Positions 47,217-55,024 of a stretch of 55,024 nucleotides of DNA are shown one piece after another. The position numbers and the translations under genes were made by a program. Numbering within the stretch: position 1 is the stretch's first letter; the number at the start of each line of letters is the position of its first letter. The DNA comes from Oscillospiraceae bacterium (GTDB lineage Bacteria > Bacillota > Clostridia > Oscillospirales > Ruminococcaceae), in NCBI GenBank assembly GCA_003531585.1, contig DQFX01000076.1, forward strand, positions 1 through 55,024. Direction: 5' to 3'. Below the pieces are notes generated by a model. It was given only the letters and a program-made list of their open reading frames with translations, searched no databases and was not told the DNA's origin.

Positions 47217-48056
47217 TTACTTTTTCCACTTCATTGAAATGTCGAACGCCTTGACGCTGTGGGTCAGAGCGCCGAGGGAGATTATATCAACACCGGACTC
47301 TGCGACCTCGCGGATATTCTCCATTGTGACGTTGCCGCTTGCCTCCAGCTTTGCCCTGCCGTTTACCAGCTTCACTGCCTTCGCCATCGTCGGGCAGTCC
47401 ATGTTGTCCAGCATTATTACGTTCACGCCGCAGTCCACTGCCTCCTGAACCTCCTCGAGGTTTCTCGTTTCGACCTCGATCTGGAGCATATGTCCTGCCT
47501 TCTGGCGGAGCGCGTTCACAGCCGCGGTGATACCTCCGTATGCGTCGATGTGGTTATCCTTGAGCATTGCCGCGTCTGTAAGGTTGTAGCGGTGGTTGCG
47601 GCCGCCGCCGACCGTTACCGCGTACTTCTGGAGAGGGCGCAGTCCCGGGAGAGTCTTGCGGGTATCCGCAATGCTGGCGTTGGTTCCCTTCACAAGCTCG
47701 ACGCACTTGTTGGTGTAGCTCGAAATTCCGCTCATGTGCTGGAGCAGATTCAGAGATGTGCGCTCAGCCTTCAGCATGAGGCGGGTGTGTCCGGTGAATT
47801 CCGCGATGATATCGCCGTACTTCACCTTGTCGCCGTCCTTGAAGCGGCACTCGATCTTCATTTCCGGGTCGAGTATCGTGAATACCCGCAGCGCTACTTC
47901 GAGTCCGCACAGAACGCCGTCCGCCTTGGACATGAAATACGCCGATGAAATGCTGTCCTCCGGGATAAGCAGGTCAGCGGTGCTGTCGATGTAGTTGATG
48001 TCCTCGGTCAGCGCAGTCTTGATTATATCGTCAACGTAAAACGGTAAGAGTATCAT
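47217..48056 (-). CDS. nadC: Nicotinate-nucleotide pyrophosphorylase (carboxylating)
   Basis: A 279-residue quinolinate phosphoribosyltransferase that makes nicotinate mononucleotide from quinolinate and PRPP. The E-R-T-S-L-N-L-L-Q motif (near 97), the D-T-R-K-T-L-P-G-L-R block (near 131) and V-G-G-G-R-N-H-R are all present. Its start overlaps nadB by four bases. With NadB it forms two of the three de novo NAD steps; nadA is not in the window. Confidence 0.96.
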   Translation of the reverse strand: MILLPFYVDDIIKTALTEDINYIDSTADLLIPEDSISSAYFMSKADGVLCGLEVALRVFTILDPEMKIECRFKDGDKVKYGDIIAEFTGHTRLMLKAERTSLNLLQHMSGISSYTNKCVELVKGTNASIADTRKTLPGLRPLQKYAVTVGGGRNHRYNLTDAAMLKDNHIDAYGGITAAVNALRQKAGHMLQIEVETRNLEEVQEAVDCGVNVIMLDNMDCPTMAKAVKLVNGRAKLEASGNVTMENIREVAESGVDIISLGALTHSVKAFDISMKWKK

Positions 48057-49546
48057 TCCTTGTCCTTCCTTTCAAGTACCTCGGTGAGAATTATGTACGC
48101 AACGGTCACCAGCGACTTCGTTTCAACGAAATCGGACGTGATCTCGTAGCCGCCGTTGTAGACCTGATTCTTCAGCTCCTTGATACGCGCGAGACCCTTC
48201 TCAGCCTCCTCGTAGTTAGGCTTGATGAAGTACGCCTTCTGCATGATATGGCGTATCTCGGTGCGGATACCGTGCGGAAGCGGCTTGCCCTCCGGGGAGC
48301 TCATCGGGTACTCAACGCACTCGCGGTCGTCCTCGCGGCGGTTCTTCGTGATGTCCTCGGCGATAAGACGGGAGAACACCAGCGCCTCCAGCAGGGAGTT
48401 GCTCGCCAGACGGTTCTTTCCGTGTACGCCGGTGTGTGAGCACTCGCCCGCAGCGTACAGACCGGGGATATTCGTAGCGCCCTTGCCGTCGACGTTGATA
48501 CCGCCCATCAGATAGTGCTGGCAGGGGTAAACCGGGAACGGCTCCTTGGTCATGTCGTAGCCCTTCTCGAGCACCTTGCTGTAGATCATCGGGAAGTGTC
48601 CCTTGACGAACTCGGGATCCTTGTAGGAAATATCCAGCCAGAACTCATCGGAGCCGGTCTCCGCCTGCTCCTTCATCATGCACTCGGAAACCACGTCGCG
48701 TGGAGCAAGCTCCTTGCGCTCCGGCTCGTACTTCTGCATGAAGCGCTCCTTGTGGCAGTTCAGCAGGTACGCTCCCTCGCCGCGGACAGCCTCGGAAACA
48801 AGGAAGCACTCGCGGTTCTTGCGGTCGGCGAACGCCGTCGGGTGGAACTGTACGTAGCTCAGGTTCTTTATCTCAGCGCCGAGGTTGTACGCGAGCTGAA
48901 TTCCATCGCCTGTGGCGATCGCGGAGTTCGTGGTGTAGTCGTAGACTCTGCCGATACCGCCGGTCGCCAGGATAACCGCGTCAGCGCAGTAGTACTGGTG
49001 CTCCTGCTTTCCCGGCTCGTCGTTGTGGGCGAGGACGTCCGCGAAGAACATTCCGTCCTGCTTCTCAAGGCGGCAGAGCACAGACCAGTTGACTACGGTC
49101 ACGTTTTTAAGCTCCTGCACCTGCTTTATCAGGTTGGTTTCGATCTCGAAGCCGGTTGTATCCTTGTGGTGGGCGATACGGCGGCGGGAGTGTCCGCCCT
49201 CGCGGGTAAGCTCGATGCTGCCGTCCTGCTTGAGGTCGAACTCAACGCCGTACTTCTCCTTCAGGCGCATAACATCGGTGGGTCCCTGCTCGACGAGTAT
49301 CTTTACGTTGTCGAGATTGTTCTTGTAGTGTCCTGCGACGAGGGTATCCTTTATATGAAGCTCGTAGCTGTCATTTTCCTTGTCCATAACAGCCGCAACG
49401 CCTCCCTGGGCAAGCGCGGAATTGCAGAGCGTAAGCTCTCTTTTGCTCAGCATGAGGATCTTCAGATCCGGTGCGAGGTTCAGCGCGGCGTAGATACCGG
49501 AGATACCGGTGCCGACGATGATAACGTCATATCTTTGGAATTTCAA
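48053..49546 (-). CDS. nadB: L-aspartate oxidase
   Basis: A 497-residue flavoenzyme oxidising L-aspartate to iminoaspartate; in anaerobes fumarate is the usual acceptor. The FAD-binding G-T-G-I-S-G is near residue 12, H-S-R-R-R-I-A-H near 119, and the covalent-type Q-G-G-V-A-A region is present. It starts with TTG nine bases after an AAAGG site; no ATG lies before the FAD loop, so this start is accepted. The enzyme is slightly shorter than E. coli NadB (540). It overlaps nadC by four bases; nadA is not adjacent. Confidence 0.94.
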   Translation of the reverse strand: MKFQRYDVIIVGTGISGIYAALNLAPDLKILMLSKRELTLCNSALAQGGVAAVMDKENDSYELHIKDTLVAGHYKNNLDNVKILVEQGPTDVMRLKEKYGVEFDLKQDGSIELTREGGHSRRRIAHHKDTTGFEIETNLIKQVQELKNVTVVNWSVLCRLEKQDGMFFADVLAHNDEPGKQEHQYYCADAVILATGGIGRVYDYTTNSAIATGDGIQLAYNLGAEIKNLSYVQFHPTAFADRKNRECFLVSEAVRGEGAYLLNCHKERFMQKYEPERKELAPRDVVSECMMKEQAETGSDEFWLDISYKDPEFVKGHFPMIYSKVLEKGYDMTKEPFPVYPCQHYLMGGINVDGKGATNIPGLYAAGECSHTGVHGKNRLASNSLLEALVFSRLIAEDITKNRREDDRECVEYPMSSPEGKPLPHGIRTEIRHIMQKAYFIKPNYEEAEKGLARIKELKNQVYNGGYEITSDFVETKSLVTVAYIILTEVLERKDKE

Positions 49547-49615
49547 AGCGATCAGCCTTTCTTTTCCGGACTTTCGCCCGTTTATATCACCGCGACTGGG
49601 CGGTTGATTTTGTAC

Positions 49616-49653
49616 TTGACATATCGGAAAAATATTGTTATAATACCGATATG
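49616..49653 (+). promoter_or_regulatory. Promoter of hflX with an inverted repeat around the -10 box
   Basis: TTGACA (49616-49621) and TATAAT (49639-49644), 17 bases apart. CATATCGG (49620-49627) and CCGATATG (49646-49653) flank the spacer and -10 box as perfect inverted repeats, a likely operator for an unknown regulator. The divergent nadB promoter is not clear. Confidence 0.8.
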
Positions 49654-49736
49654 TGTGTAATTACTTACGTCCGCGCACTCACGCGCAGACCGGGAAACTT
49701 ACTCCGAATCCCGGAGTAACATGAGAAGGAGTAATT

Positions 49737-50969
49737 ATGGAAGAAAAACACCTTACAAGGGCAATACTCATCGGTGCGGACACCGGCGAGTACGACGCCG
49801 AAAGCTCGATGGACGAGCTCTCAGAGCTTGCAAAGACCGCCGGAGCGGAGGAGCTTGCAAGAGTTCTTCAAAAGCGCGAAGCCTACGAGCCTGCCACCGT
49901 CATAGGCGAGGGAAAACTCGCCGAGGTGAAGGAGCTTTGCGGCTCACTTGGCGCGGAGCTTCTTATATTCGACTGCGAGCTTACCGCGTCGCAGATACGA
50001 AACGTTGAAGACGAAACCGACGTCCGTGTCATCGACCGCACCATGCTGATACTGGATATCTTCGCAGGCCGCGCGGTCTCCCGTGAGGGCAAGCTGCAGG
50101 TCGAGCTTGCGCAGCTGAAATACCGCCTGCCGCGGCTCATGGGAATAGGCGCTTCCCTGTCGAGGCTCGGCGGAGGAATCGGCACGCGAGGTCCCGGCGA
50201 GACCCAGCTTGAAACCGACCGCCGCCATATCCGCAGGCGTATCGACAAGCTGTCAGCGGAGCTGAAGGAGCTTGAGGAGCGCCGCGGCTACGCCCGTGAC
50301 CGCCGCAAAAAGGACAGCGTGCAGGTCGGAGCCATCGTAGGCTACACCAACGCGGGGAAATCCACGCTGCTGAACCTGCTGACCGGTGCGGACGTCCTCG
50401 CGGAGGATAAGCTGTTCGCCACCCTCGACCCGACCTCCCGGGCTATAGAGCTTCCCGACGGAAGGAGTCTGCTGCTCGTCGATACCGTAGGACTTATCCG
50501 CCGTCTGCCGCACCATCTGGTGGAGGCGTTCAAATCCACGCTTGAGGAGGCCGCCTGCGCGGACATCATAATCCACGTCTGCGACGTATCCGACCCGGAA
50601 GCCGCCGAGAAAGCGGACGTAACGCTGAAGACCCTCGCCGACCTCGGCGCCGCCGAGATACCGGTAGTCACCGTGCTCAACAAGTGCGACCTGCTGACCG
50701 AGAATATCCCGGAGGACGATTCCACGGTGAAGATAAGCGCGAAGAAGGCGCAGGGAATCGACAGGCTGCTGCAGGTCGTCGCCGCGAACCTTCCGGAGAC
50801 CGCGAAGCGCATGAAGCTGCTGCTTCCCTACGACAAGGCGGGATTCACCGCGAAACTGCGTGAAAACGGCAAGGTGTTCACCGAAGAGTACACCGAAACC
50901 GGCGTACTTGTGGACGCCCTGGTTGACCAGATGCTGATAAAGCAGATGTCGCAGTACGAAACCGAATAA
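49737..50969 (+). CDS. hflX: Ribosome-associated GTPase HflX
   Basis: A 410-residue GTPase. The HflX domain (1-190) ends with the glycine-rich G-I-G-T-R-G-P-G-E-T-Q-L-E and a coiled coil. The G domain carries G1 G-Y-T-N-A-G-K-S-T, G3 D-T-V-G and G4 N-K-C-D. HflX binds the 50S subunit and splits stalled or heat-stressed 70S ribosomes. It has its own promoter and terminator. AAGGAG site before the ATG. Confidence 0.96.
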   Translation: MEEKHLTRAILIGADTGEYDAESSMDELSELAKTAGAEELARVLQKREAYEPATVIGEGKLAEVKELCGSLGAELLIFDCELTASQIRNVEDETDVRVIDRTMLILDIFAGRAVSREGKLQVELAQLKYRLPRLMGIGASLSRLGGGIGTRGPGETQLETDRRHIRRRIDKLSAELKELEERRGYARDRRKKDSVQVGAIVGYTNAGKSTLLNLLTGADVLAEDKLFATLDPTSRAIELPDGRSLLLVDTVGLIRRLPHHLVEAFKSTLEEAACADIIIHVCDVSDPEAAEKADVTLKTLADLGAAEIPVVTVLNKCDLLTENIPEDDSTVKISAKKAQGIDRLLQVVAANLPETAKRMKLLLPYDKAGFTAKLRENGKVFTEEYTETGVLVDALVDQMLIKQMSQYETE

Positions 50970-50973
50970 CCTT

Positions 50974-50999
50974 TGCGGGGCGCACGCCCCGCATTTTTT
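50974..50999 (+). terminator. Terminator of hflX
   Basis: TGCGGGGC / GCCCCGCA stem with a four-base loop and TTTTTT, four bases after the stop. Confidence 0.9.
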
Positions 51000-51115
51000 A
51001 ATTCGGAATTATGAATTCGGAATTTCGGTATCCCACTTCGTGGGACTGATTTAAATTCGATACAATCGGAAATCCGCCGCGAAAGCGGCAACCATGATTC
51101 CGAAATTCCTAATTA
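51000..51115. repeat. AATTCGGAATT-ended element, copy 3
   Basis: About 116 bases: AATTCGGAATTATGAATTCG units at the left, hairpin TCCCACTTCGTGGGA (51031-51045), a CCGC/GCGG hairpin with a GAAA loop (about 51075-51088) and the inverted ATTCCGAAATTCC at the right. It lies between the hflX terminator and galK. Confidence 0.7.
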
Positions 51116-51143
51116 AACGCTCATTAGATGTAAGCGTCAGGAA

Positions 51144-52397
51144 TTATTCCTCAATGCTGACCTCTGTTCCGCCGATGGGGCGAACGCTCAGAACGTGGCA
51201 GGATGCTGCGCCGAAGGTTCTCTCAATGTTCATTTTGAACTGCTGGAGCATTTCCAGCGGAACAAAAGCCTGGATCGTTCCCGCGAAGCCGCCGCCGTGG
51301 ACTCTGCATGCGCCCTTGCGGTGCAGTGAGTACTCCGCAACGTTCAGCGCGATGGAAAGGCACTGGTGCTTTATGTCGGAAGCCGCGTAGATGTTCTGGA
51401 GGTACTTGTAGGAGCTGTCGCCGGATTCCTTCACGCTGGAGAGGAAGTCGTCGAAGTTGCCCGCCTTGAGTGCGTGCACCAGCTTGTCAACGCGCTCGTT
51501 CTCGTCGAAGAAGTGTATCGAACGGAGCACCGCCCTGTCGCCGAACTGCTCGCGCAGTACGCGGATATTCAGCATGATGTCGTCCTTGGAGAGCTGACGG
51601 AGGGTATCGCAGGTGAAGTATCCCGCAACCGCCTTCATCTCCTGCGGGATAGCTGCGTACTCGGCGGTGAGGTCTGCGTGGTCGCCCTTGGCGTCGACTA
51701 TGCACAGCGCGTGGCCGAACTTCTCGAAATCAGCGGGTACGCTCTCGATGATGGGGCTTGAAGTGTCCTTGAAGTCGATGGCGATGAATCCGCCCACGGA
51801 GGACGCCATCTGATCCATCAGACCGGAGGGCTTGCCAAAATAAACATTCTCGGCAAACTGGGAGATCTGCGCGATCTTCACTGCGCTTACCTGACCGCCG
51901 TTGTACAGGTGGGAAAGGATCGTTCCGACCAGAACCTCGAACGCCGCAGAGGAGGAAAGTCCGCTGCCCTTCATTACGTCGGAGGTGGTGTACGCGCGGA
52001 AGCCGCCGATCTTCATTCCTTCCTTCTCGAAGCCTGCTGCAACGCCGCGTATCAGCGAAGCGGAGGTGTTCTTCTCCTCGGGCACGACCGCAAGCTGGGA
52101 AAGATCCACGCTGTCCTCGGGGAAGCCCTCTGACTTGATCACGATCTTGTCGTCCTCGGTAGGTTCAACTACGGCGATGACATCAAGGTTTACGCTGGCT
52201 GCGAATACCTTGCCGTGGTTGTGGTCGGTGTGGTTTCCGCATATCTCGGTTCTTCCCGGCGCGGAAAAGAATCTGTGCTCGCCGATGGAGCCGAAATGCT
52301 CCGCGAATGCGGTCACTGCACTCTTGTAGCGCTGCTTCTGTGCCTCCGCCTGGGAGCTGGGGTAAATGTCCTTGATGGTCGAGATTACAGGTTTCAT
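51144..52397 (-). CDS. galK: Galactokinase
   Basis: A 417-residue GHMP kinase that phosphorylates galactose at C1. The galactokinase signature G-R-T-E-I-C-G-N-H-T-D-H-N-H-G is near residue 48, the ATP motif G-S-G-L-S-S-S-A near 144 and the third motif H-G-G-G-F-A-G-T near 369. The other Leloir genes are not close by. It follows rodA after 58 bases, in the same direction, and may share its promoter. The AAAGGT ribosome site is weak. Confidence 0.93.
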   Translation of the reverse strand: MKPVISTIKDIYPSSQAEAQKQRYKSAVTAFAEHFGSIGEHRFFSAPGRTEICGNHTDHNHGKVFAASVNLDVIAVVEPTEDDKIVIKSEGFPEDSVDLSQLAVVPEEKNTSASLIRGVAAGFEKEGMKIGGFRAYTTSDVMKGSGLSSSAAFEVLVGTILSHLYNGGQVSAVKIAQISQFAENVYFGKPSGLMDQMASSVGGFIAIDFKDTSSPIIESVPADFEKFGHALCIVDAKGDHADLTAEYAAIPQEMKAVAGYFTCDTLRQLSKDDIMLNIRVLREQFGDRAVLRSIHFFDENERVDKLVHALKAGNFDDFLSSVKESGDSSYKYLQNIYAASDIKHQCLSIALNVAEYSLHRKGACRVHGGGFAGTIQAFVPLEMLQQFKMNIERTFGAASCHVLSVRPIGGTEVSIEE

Positions 52398-52455
52398 TTG
52401 ATTTTACCTTTCGTAATTAGGTTATTTTTTAGAACTGCGTTTGCAGCGAGTTACG

Positions 52456-53595
52456 TTATTCCTTTTCTTCGTAGAACATGTGCTTCTTTTTCTCCCGGTG
52501 CGACACGACGGACATGACCGGTCCGAGCGAAGCGTAGCTCATCACAAGGGAGGTTCCTCCGGTGCTGACGAACGGCAGCGGAATGCCGACTACAGGTCCT
52601 GCGGAGAGCACCATCGCGATATTTATGACGCAGTGGAACGTGAACATTGCGAACACTCCCACGCAGATAAGCTTACCGAGCGGGTCGATCGCCGAGGAGG
52701 CGTCCGACAGGAGCTTTATGCACATCACGGACAACGCGATGACCACCGCCATACAGCCGATGAATCCGAACACCATGCCGATGTACGCGAAGATGAAGTC
52801 GTTGTAGCCCTCCGGGACGTAGGTGTACGTCGTGGCGTGGGTTCCAAGCCCGGTGAGCTGCCCGGAGCCCATCGCAACTTTGGCGTTGTATTGCTGCATG
52901 TAGTCCCCGATACGCTCGGCGTTCTGGAGTTCCTCGTCCCACAGCAGCCTGAATCGCTTGCGGTGGTGCTCGCCCATTACGAAGTTCCACGCGACGTAAG
53001 CCACGACCGGAACAGCCACCAGACCGGCAGCAATATACTTCCAGGACATTCCTCCGGCGAACATCATGCAGATGAAGATAAACAGGAACACCAGCGCGGA
53101 GCCGGCGTCGCCCTGAAGCATGATAATCCCGAACGGAACGCCGAAATGCAGGCACAGCAGAAGGAAATGCGGAAGTGTGTTCATCTTGTCGCCAATCTTT
53201 GAAATATGCCATGCCAGCGACAGTATGAACGCGAGTTTCAGTATTTCAGACGGCTGTATCGTAGTCACGCCGAGATCCAGCCAGGCGAGGTCGTCGTCAC
53301 GCCGGACTCCGAGAGGAGTCCACAGCAGAAGCTGAAGTATCAGCGCGGCCGGCACGTAAATGAACCAGCATTTTGCCATTCGTTTGTAGTCGATCATTCC
53401 GATCACAATGCAGGCACAAACGCCGATTCCGCACGCCACCAGCTGAGTCTGGATATAGTCGTCCTTGACAAACCCAATCTCATTTAGAGAGCACAGCAGG
53501 TAGATATCGAAAGCTGAGATACACAGGCATATCAGCATGAGTATCCAGTCGATATGCTTAAAGTAGTTCCCGAGCCATTTTAAAACAATTTTCAT
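52456..53595 (-). CDS. rodA: SEDS-family peptidoglycan polymerase, RodA-like
   Basis: A 379-residue membrane protein with about ten helices of the FtsW/RodA/SpoVE family. The large periplasmic loop has the Q-G-D-A-G-S-A-L block with the essential aspartate (usually Q-x-D-x-G-T-A), and P-F-V-S-T-G-G-T-S near the C-terminus. It polymerises lipid II into glycan with a class B penicillin-binding protein, which is not encoded here. FtsW or SpoVE instead of RodA cannot be excluded. The ribosome site is poor. Own promoter. Confidence 0.85.
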   Translation of the reverse strand: MKIVLKWLGNYFKHIDWILMLICLCISAFDIYLLCSLNEIGFVKDDYIQTQLVACGIGVCACIVIGMIDYKRMAKCWFIYVPAALILQLLLWTPLGVRRDDDLAWLDLGVTTIQPSEILKLAFILSLAWHISKIGDKMNTLPHFLLLCLHFGVPFGIIMLQGDAGSALVFLFIFICMMFAGGMSWKYIAAGLVAVPVVAYVAWNFVMGEHHRKRFRLLWDEELQNAERIGDYMQQYNAKVAMGSGQLTGLGTHATTYTYVPEGYNDFIFAYIGMVFGFIGCMAVVIALSVMCIKLLSDASSAIDPLGKLICVGVFAMFTFHCVINIAMVLSAGPVVGIPLPFVSTGGTSLVMSYASLGPVMSVVSHREKKKHMFYEEKE

Positions 53596-53658
53596 TTATA
53601 TTTTTACCCGAACAGATGGTCGTAGGATCAGATGTTTGTAATTTTATATACACTATAT

Positions 53659-53687
53659 ATTATATACTCTTTTGCGCTTTTTTGCAA
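53659..53687 (-). promoter_or_regulatory. Promoter of rodA-galK
   Basis: TTGCAA (53682-53687) and TATAAT (53659-53664), 17 bases apart on the minus strand. Confidence 0.75.
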
Positions 53688-53879
53688 GGAGAAATCGGCT
53701 TAATCACGCCTTCATAAGAAATTTCGCCATTCTTTATAAATTACAGAACCGATTTGAAAAATCTTCGGCTTTTTTTACAATACCAGTCATTCTGCGGCGC
53801 TGGTTCGGTTTTATGTTCGTCAACAGTAAAAATTTTACTATCAGGAAGCCAAAAACACAAATTTTGTGCAAAATGCTAA

Positions 53880-53908
53880 TTGAAAACGTTTTATCAATAG
53901 TGTATTAT
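53880..53908 (+). promoter_or_regulatory. Autoregulated promoter of the LacI-family gene
   Basis: TTGAAA (53880-53885) and TATTAT (53903-53908), 17 bases apart. TTGAAAACGTTTTATCAA overlaps the -35 box and spacer and is a LacI-type palindrome with a central CG, so the regulator probably represses itself. Confidence 0.75.
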
Positions 53909-53946
53909 ATAAATATAGACAACAGGACAGAAGAGGTGAAACGCGC

Positions 53947-54951
53947 TTGAATATCACAATAAAAGATGTAGCAAAGGCGGCAAACGTTTCCGTTGCAACG
54001 GTCTCCCGCGTGCTGAACAAGAAATCCAATGTATCCGACGAAGCAGTGCAGGCGGTCAACAAGGCGGTCGAGGATCTGGGGTACTCTCCGAACTTCCTCG
54101 GGCGCGACCTCCGGAAGAGCGAGACAAAGCGGATACTCGCGATAATCGCCTCCACCGAGCAGAGTTTCTACTCGGAGGTGCTCCGAGGAATGCAGGACGC
54201 CGCGTACATGCAGGGCTACGACGTACTGATAGCCACCACCCGCGACGACCCCGAACACGAAATGCACCTGCTGGGAATGCTGTTTTCAAAGGCGGTGGAC
54301 GGAGCCGTGCTGCTCGCGCCGAAGCTCGACAGCCGCACTATCTCGGAGCTTGCGAAGAAGTACCAGCTTGCGATGTGCCTTGAGCGCCTCGAGGACTGCA
54401 ATATACTGTGCGTGACCATCGACAACGAGCGCGCAGGCTACGACGCCACGAAATACCTCATCGACAAGGGGCGCCGCAGGATAGGTCTGCTGACCACCGA
54501 GGTGCGCAGTCAGTCCTCCATTGACCGCGAGAAAGGCTACAGACGCGCCCTCCAGGAAGCTGGGATACCGCTTGACGAGAACCTGATATACTATGGCGGA
54601 TATGACGCGGATAGCGGCACGCGCGGCTGTGAGAAGCTGATGAATCAGCCCAGGCGCCCGGACGCTATCTTCTCGATATCGGATACCATCTCCATCGGCG
54701 CCATGACATACGCGCTGAACAACGGCATTACAGTCGGCAAGGACGTGCTGTTCTTCGGGTTCGACAACATTGCGTACTCGCATATGTTCATACCTCACCT
54801 GACAACGGTCGAGCAGCCGTGCTACCTCCAGGGAAAGACCGTTATCGAGAAACTGATACACAATATCAAGTCCGAGGATAAGGACACCGGGACTTATAAG
54901 CTCCCGCACAGGCTGATTCCCCGGGAATCAACCGGAGATAAGAGCATTTGA
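53947..54951 (+). CDS. LacI-family transcriptional regulator
   Basis: A 334-residue repressor: the helix-turn-helix and hinge are at residues 1-60 (I-T-I-K-D-V-A-K-A-A-N-V-S), followed by a type I periplasmic-binding-like sugar sensor domain with S-D-T-I-S near residue 240. It starts with TTG seven bases after an AGAGGTGA site; the frame has no ATG earlier. Its own promoter carries a matching palindrome, and the GH31 gene 11 kb away has a similar site, so a sugar-use regulon is likely. The inducer is unknown. Confidence 0.9.
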   Translation: MNITIKDVAKAANVSVATVSRVLNKKSNVSDEAVQAVNKAVEDLGYSPNFLGRDLRKSETKRILAIIASTEQSFYSEVLRGMQDAAYMQGYDVLIATTRDDPEHEMHLLGMLFSKAVDGAVLLAPKLDSRTISELAKKYQLAMCLERLEDCNILCVTIDNERAGYDATKYLIDKGRRRIGLLTTEVRSQSSIDREKGYRRALQEAGIPLDENLIYYGGYDADSGTRGCEKLMNQPRRPDAIFSISDTISIGAMTYALNNGITVGKDVLFFGFDNIAYSHMFIPHLTTVEQPCYLQGKTVIEKLIHNIKSEDKDTGTYKLPHRLIPRESTGDKSI

Positions 54952-54992
54952 TTCTGGAAATATAACTCTATAATTTAGATGTGTAATGTTCT

Positions 54993-55021
54993 TCCGAAAC
55001 AGTCCACCGGACTGTTTCGGA
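54993..55021. repeat. Hairpin repeat A, copy 2
   Basis: TCCGAAACAGT / ACTGTTTCGGA with loop CCACCGG, 41 bases after the LacI-type gene. It differs from the copy at 16715 by one loop base. The window ends three bases later, so its full extent is not visible. Confidence 0.72.
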
Positions 55022-55024
55022 GGA

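Larger units (their letters stand above)
53596..53946. other. Gene-free divergent region between rodA and the LacI-type regulator
   Basis: 351 A/T-rich bases. They hold the rodA promoter (53659-53687) at the left and the regulator promoter with operator (53880-53908) at the right. Between about 53700 and 53870 I see no gene and only weak hairpins. Confidence 0.55.

Noticed and set aside
1..55024. tRNA, rRNA, integrase, phage or plasmid genes
   Set aside because: None could be recognised on either strand. The only mobile signs are non-coding repeats and the MITE.

Overview
This window looks like chromosomal DNA of a GC-rich, anaerobic, spore-forming Clostridia member, most like the Ruminococcus/Oscillospiraceae group. 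That placement is an inference from content, not a database match. Supporting signs are SpoVT, a YlmC/YmxH-type sporulation protein and a SpoIIQ-like M23 protein, strong AGGAGG ribosome sites, many near-perfect TTGACA-17-TATAAT promoters, lipoproteins without an outer membrane, a sortase-like tail and fermentative genes (acetate kinase, iron alcohol dehydrogenase). No tRNA, rRNA or CRISPR array was found.

Layout. 1-1.1 kb: a WYL regulator. 1.1-14 kb: a minus-strand locus for reductive pyrimidine breakdown. It holds an ABC importer (ATPase, two permeases, a substrate-binding lipoprotein), dihydropyrimidinase, a PreA-type dihydropyrimidine dehydrogenase, a PucR regulator, a class III aminotransferase and a small unknown protein. 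Next to these, on their own promoters, lie an M20 N-carbamoyl-beta-alanine amidohydrolase and an iron alcohol dehydrogenase. Together they can take uracil or thymine to beta-amino acids, then to the semialdehyde and the hydroxy acid, releasing ammonia and CO2. 14.4-18.3 kb: MATE exporter, a possible 29-residue membrane peptide, spoVT, a HAD phosphatase and an NfeD-like protein. 18.4-24.8 kb: ackA and tmcAL divergent, then a DUF4380-like protein with a murL-murD2 pair, an alternative way of putting D-glutamate into peptidoglycan. 25-26.5 kb: a lone cas5-cas7 pair of type I-C kind with its own promoter. 26.5-29.9 kb: a two-gene chromate transporter, then ilvA-ridA behind a long structured leader. 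30-36 kb: secreted GH25 protein, M23 peptidase, Na/Pi symporter and an SGNH hydrolase. 36-45 kb: thrH, an O-acetylhomoserine sulfhydrylase, a radical SAM protein, GH31 alpha-xylosidase, a GGDEF protein with an anion transporter, and ylmC. 45-55 kb: rpsB-tsf, nadB-nadC, hflX, galK-rodA and a LacI-type regulator.

Most unusual content. (1) cas5-cas7 stands alone, without cas3, cas8, the adaptation genes or an array, yet the Cas5 residues for crRNA cleavage (Tyr, Lys-His) are kept. (2) The substrate-binding protein of the pyrimidine locus appears circularly permuted: the block that begins normal NMT1/ThiY-type proteins sits at its C-terminus. (3) PreA carries at its own N-terminus the iron-sulfur domain normally found on PreT, and no FAD/NAD(P)H subunit is present. 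(4) Gaps between genes hold a 173-bp MITE with 18-bp inverted ends and a 5-bp target duplication, three AATTCGGAATT-ended elements and two hairpin repeat families.
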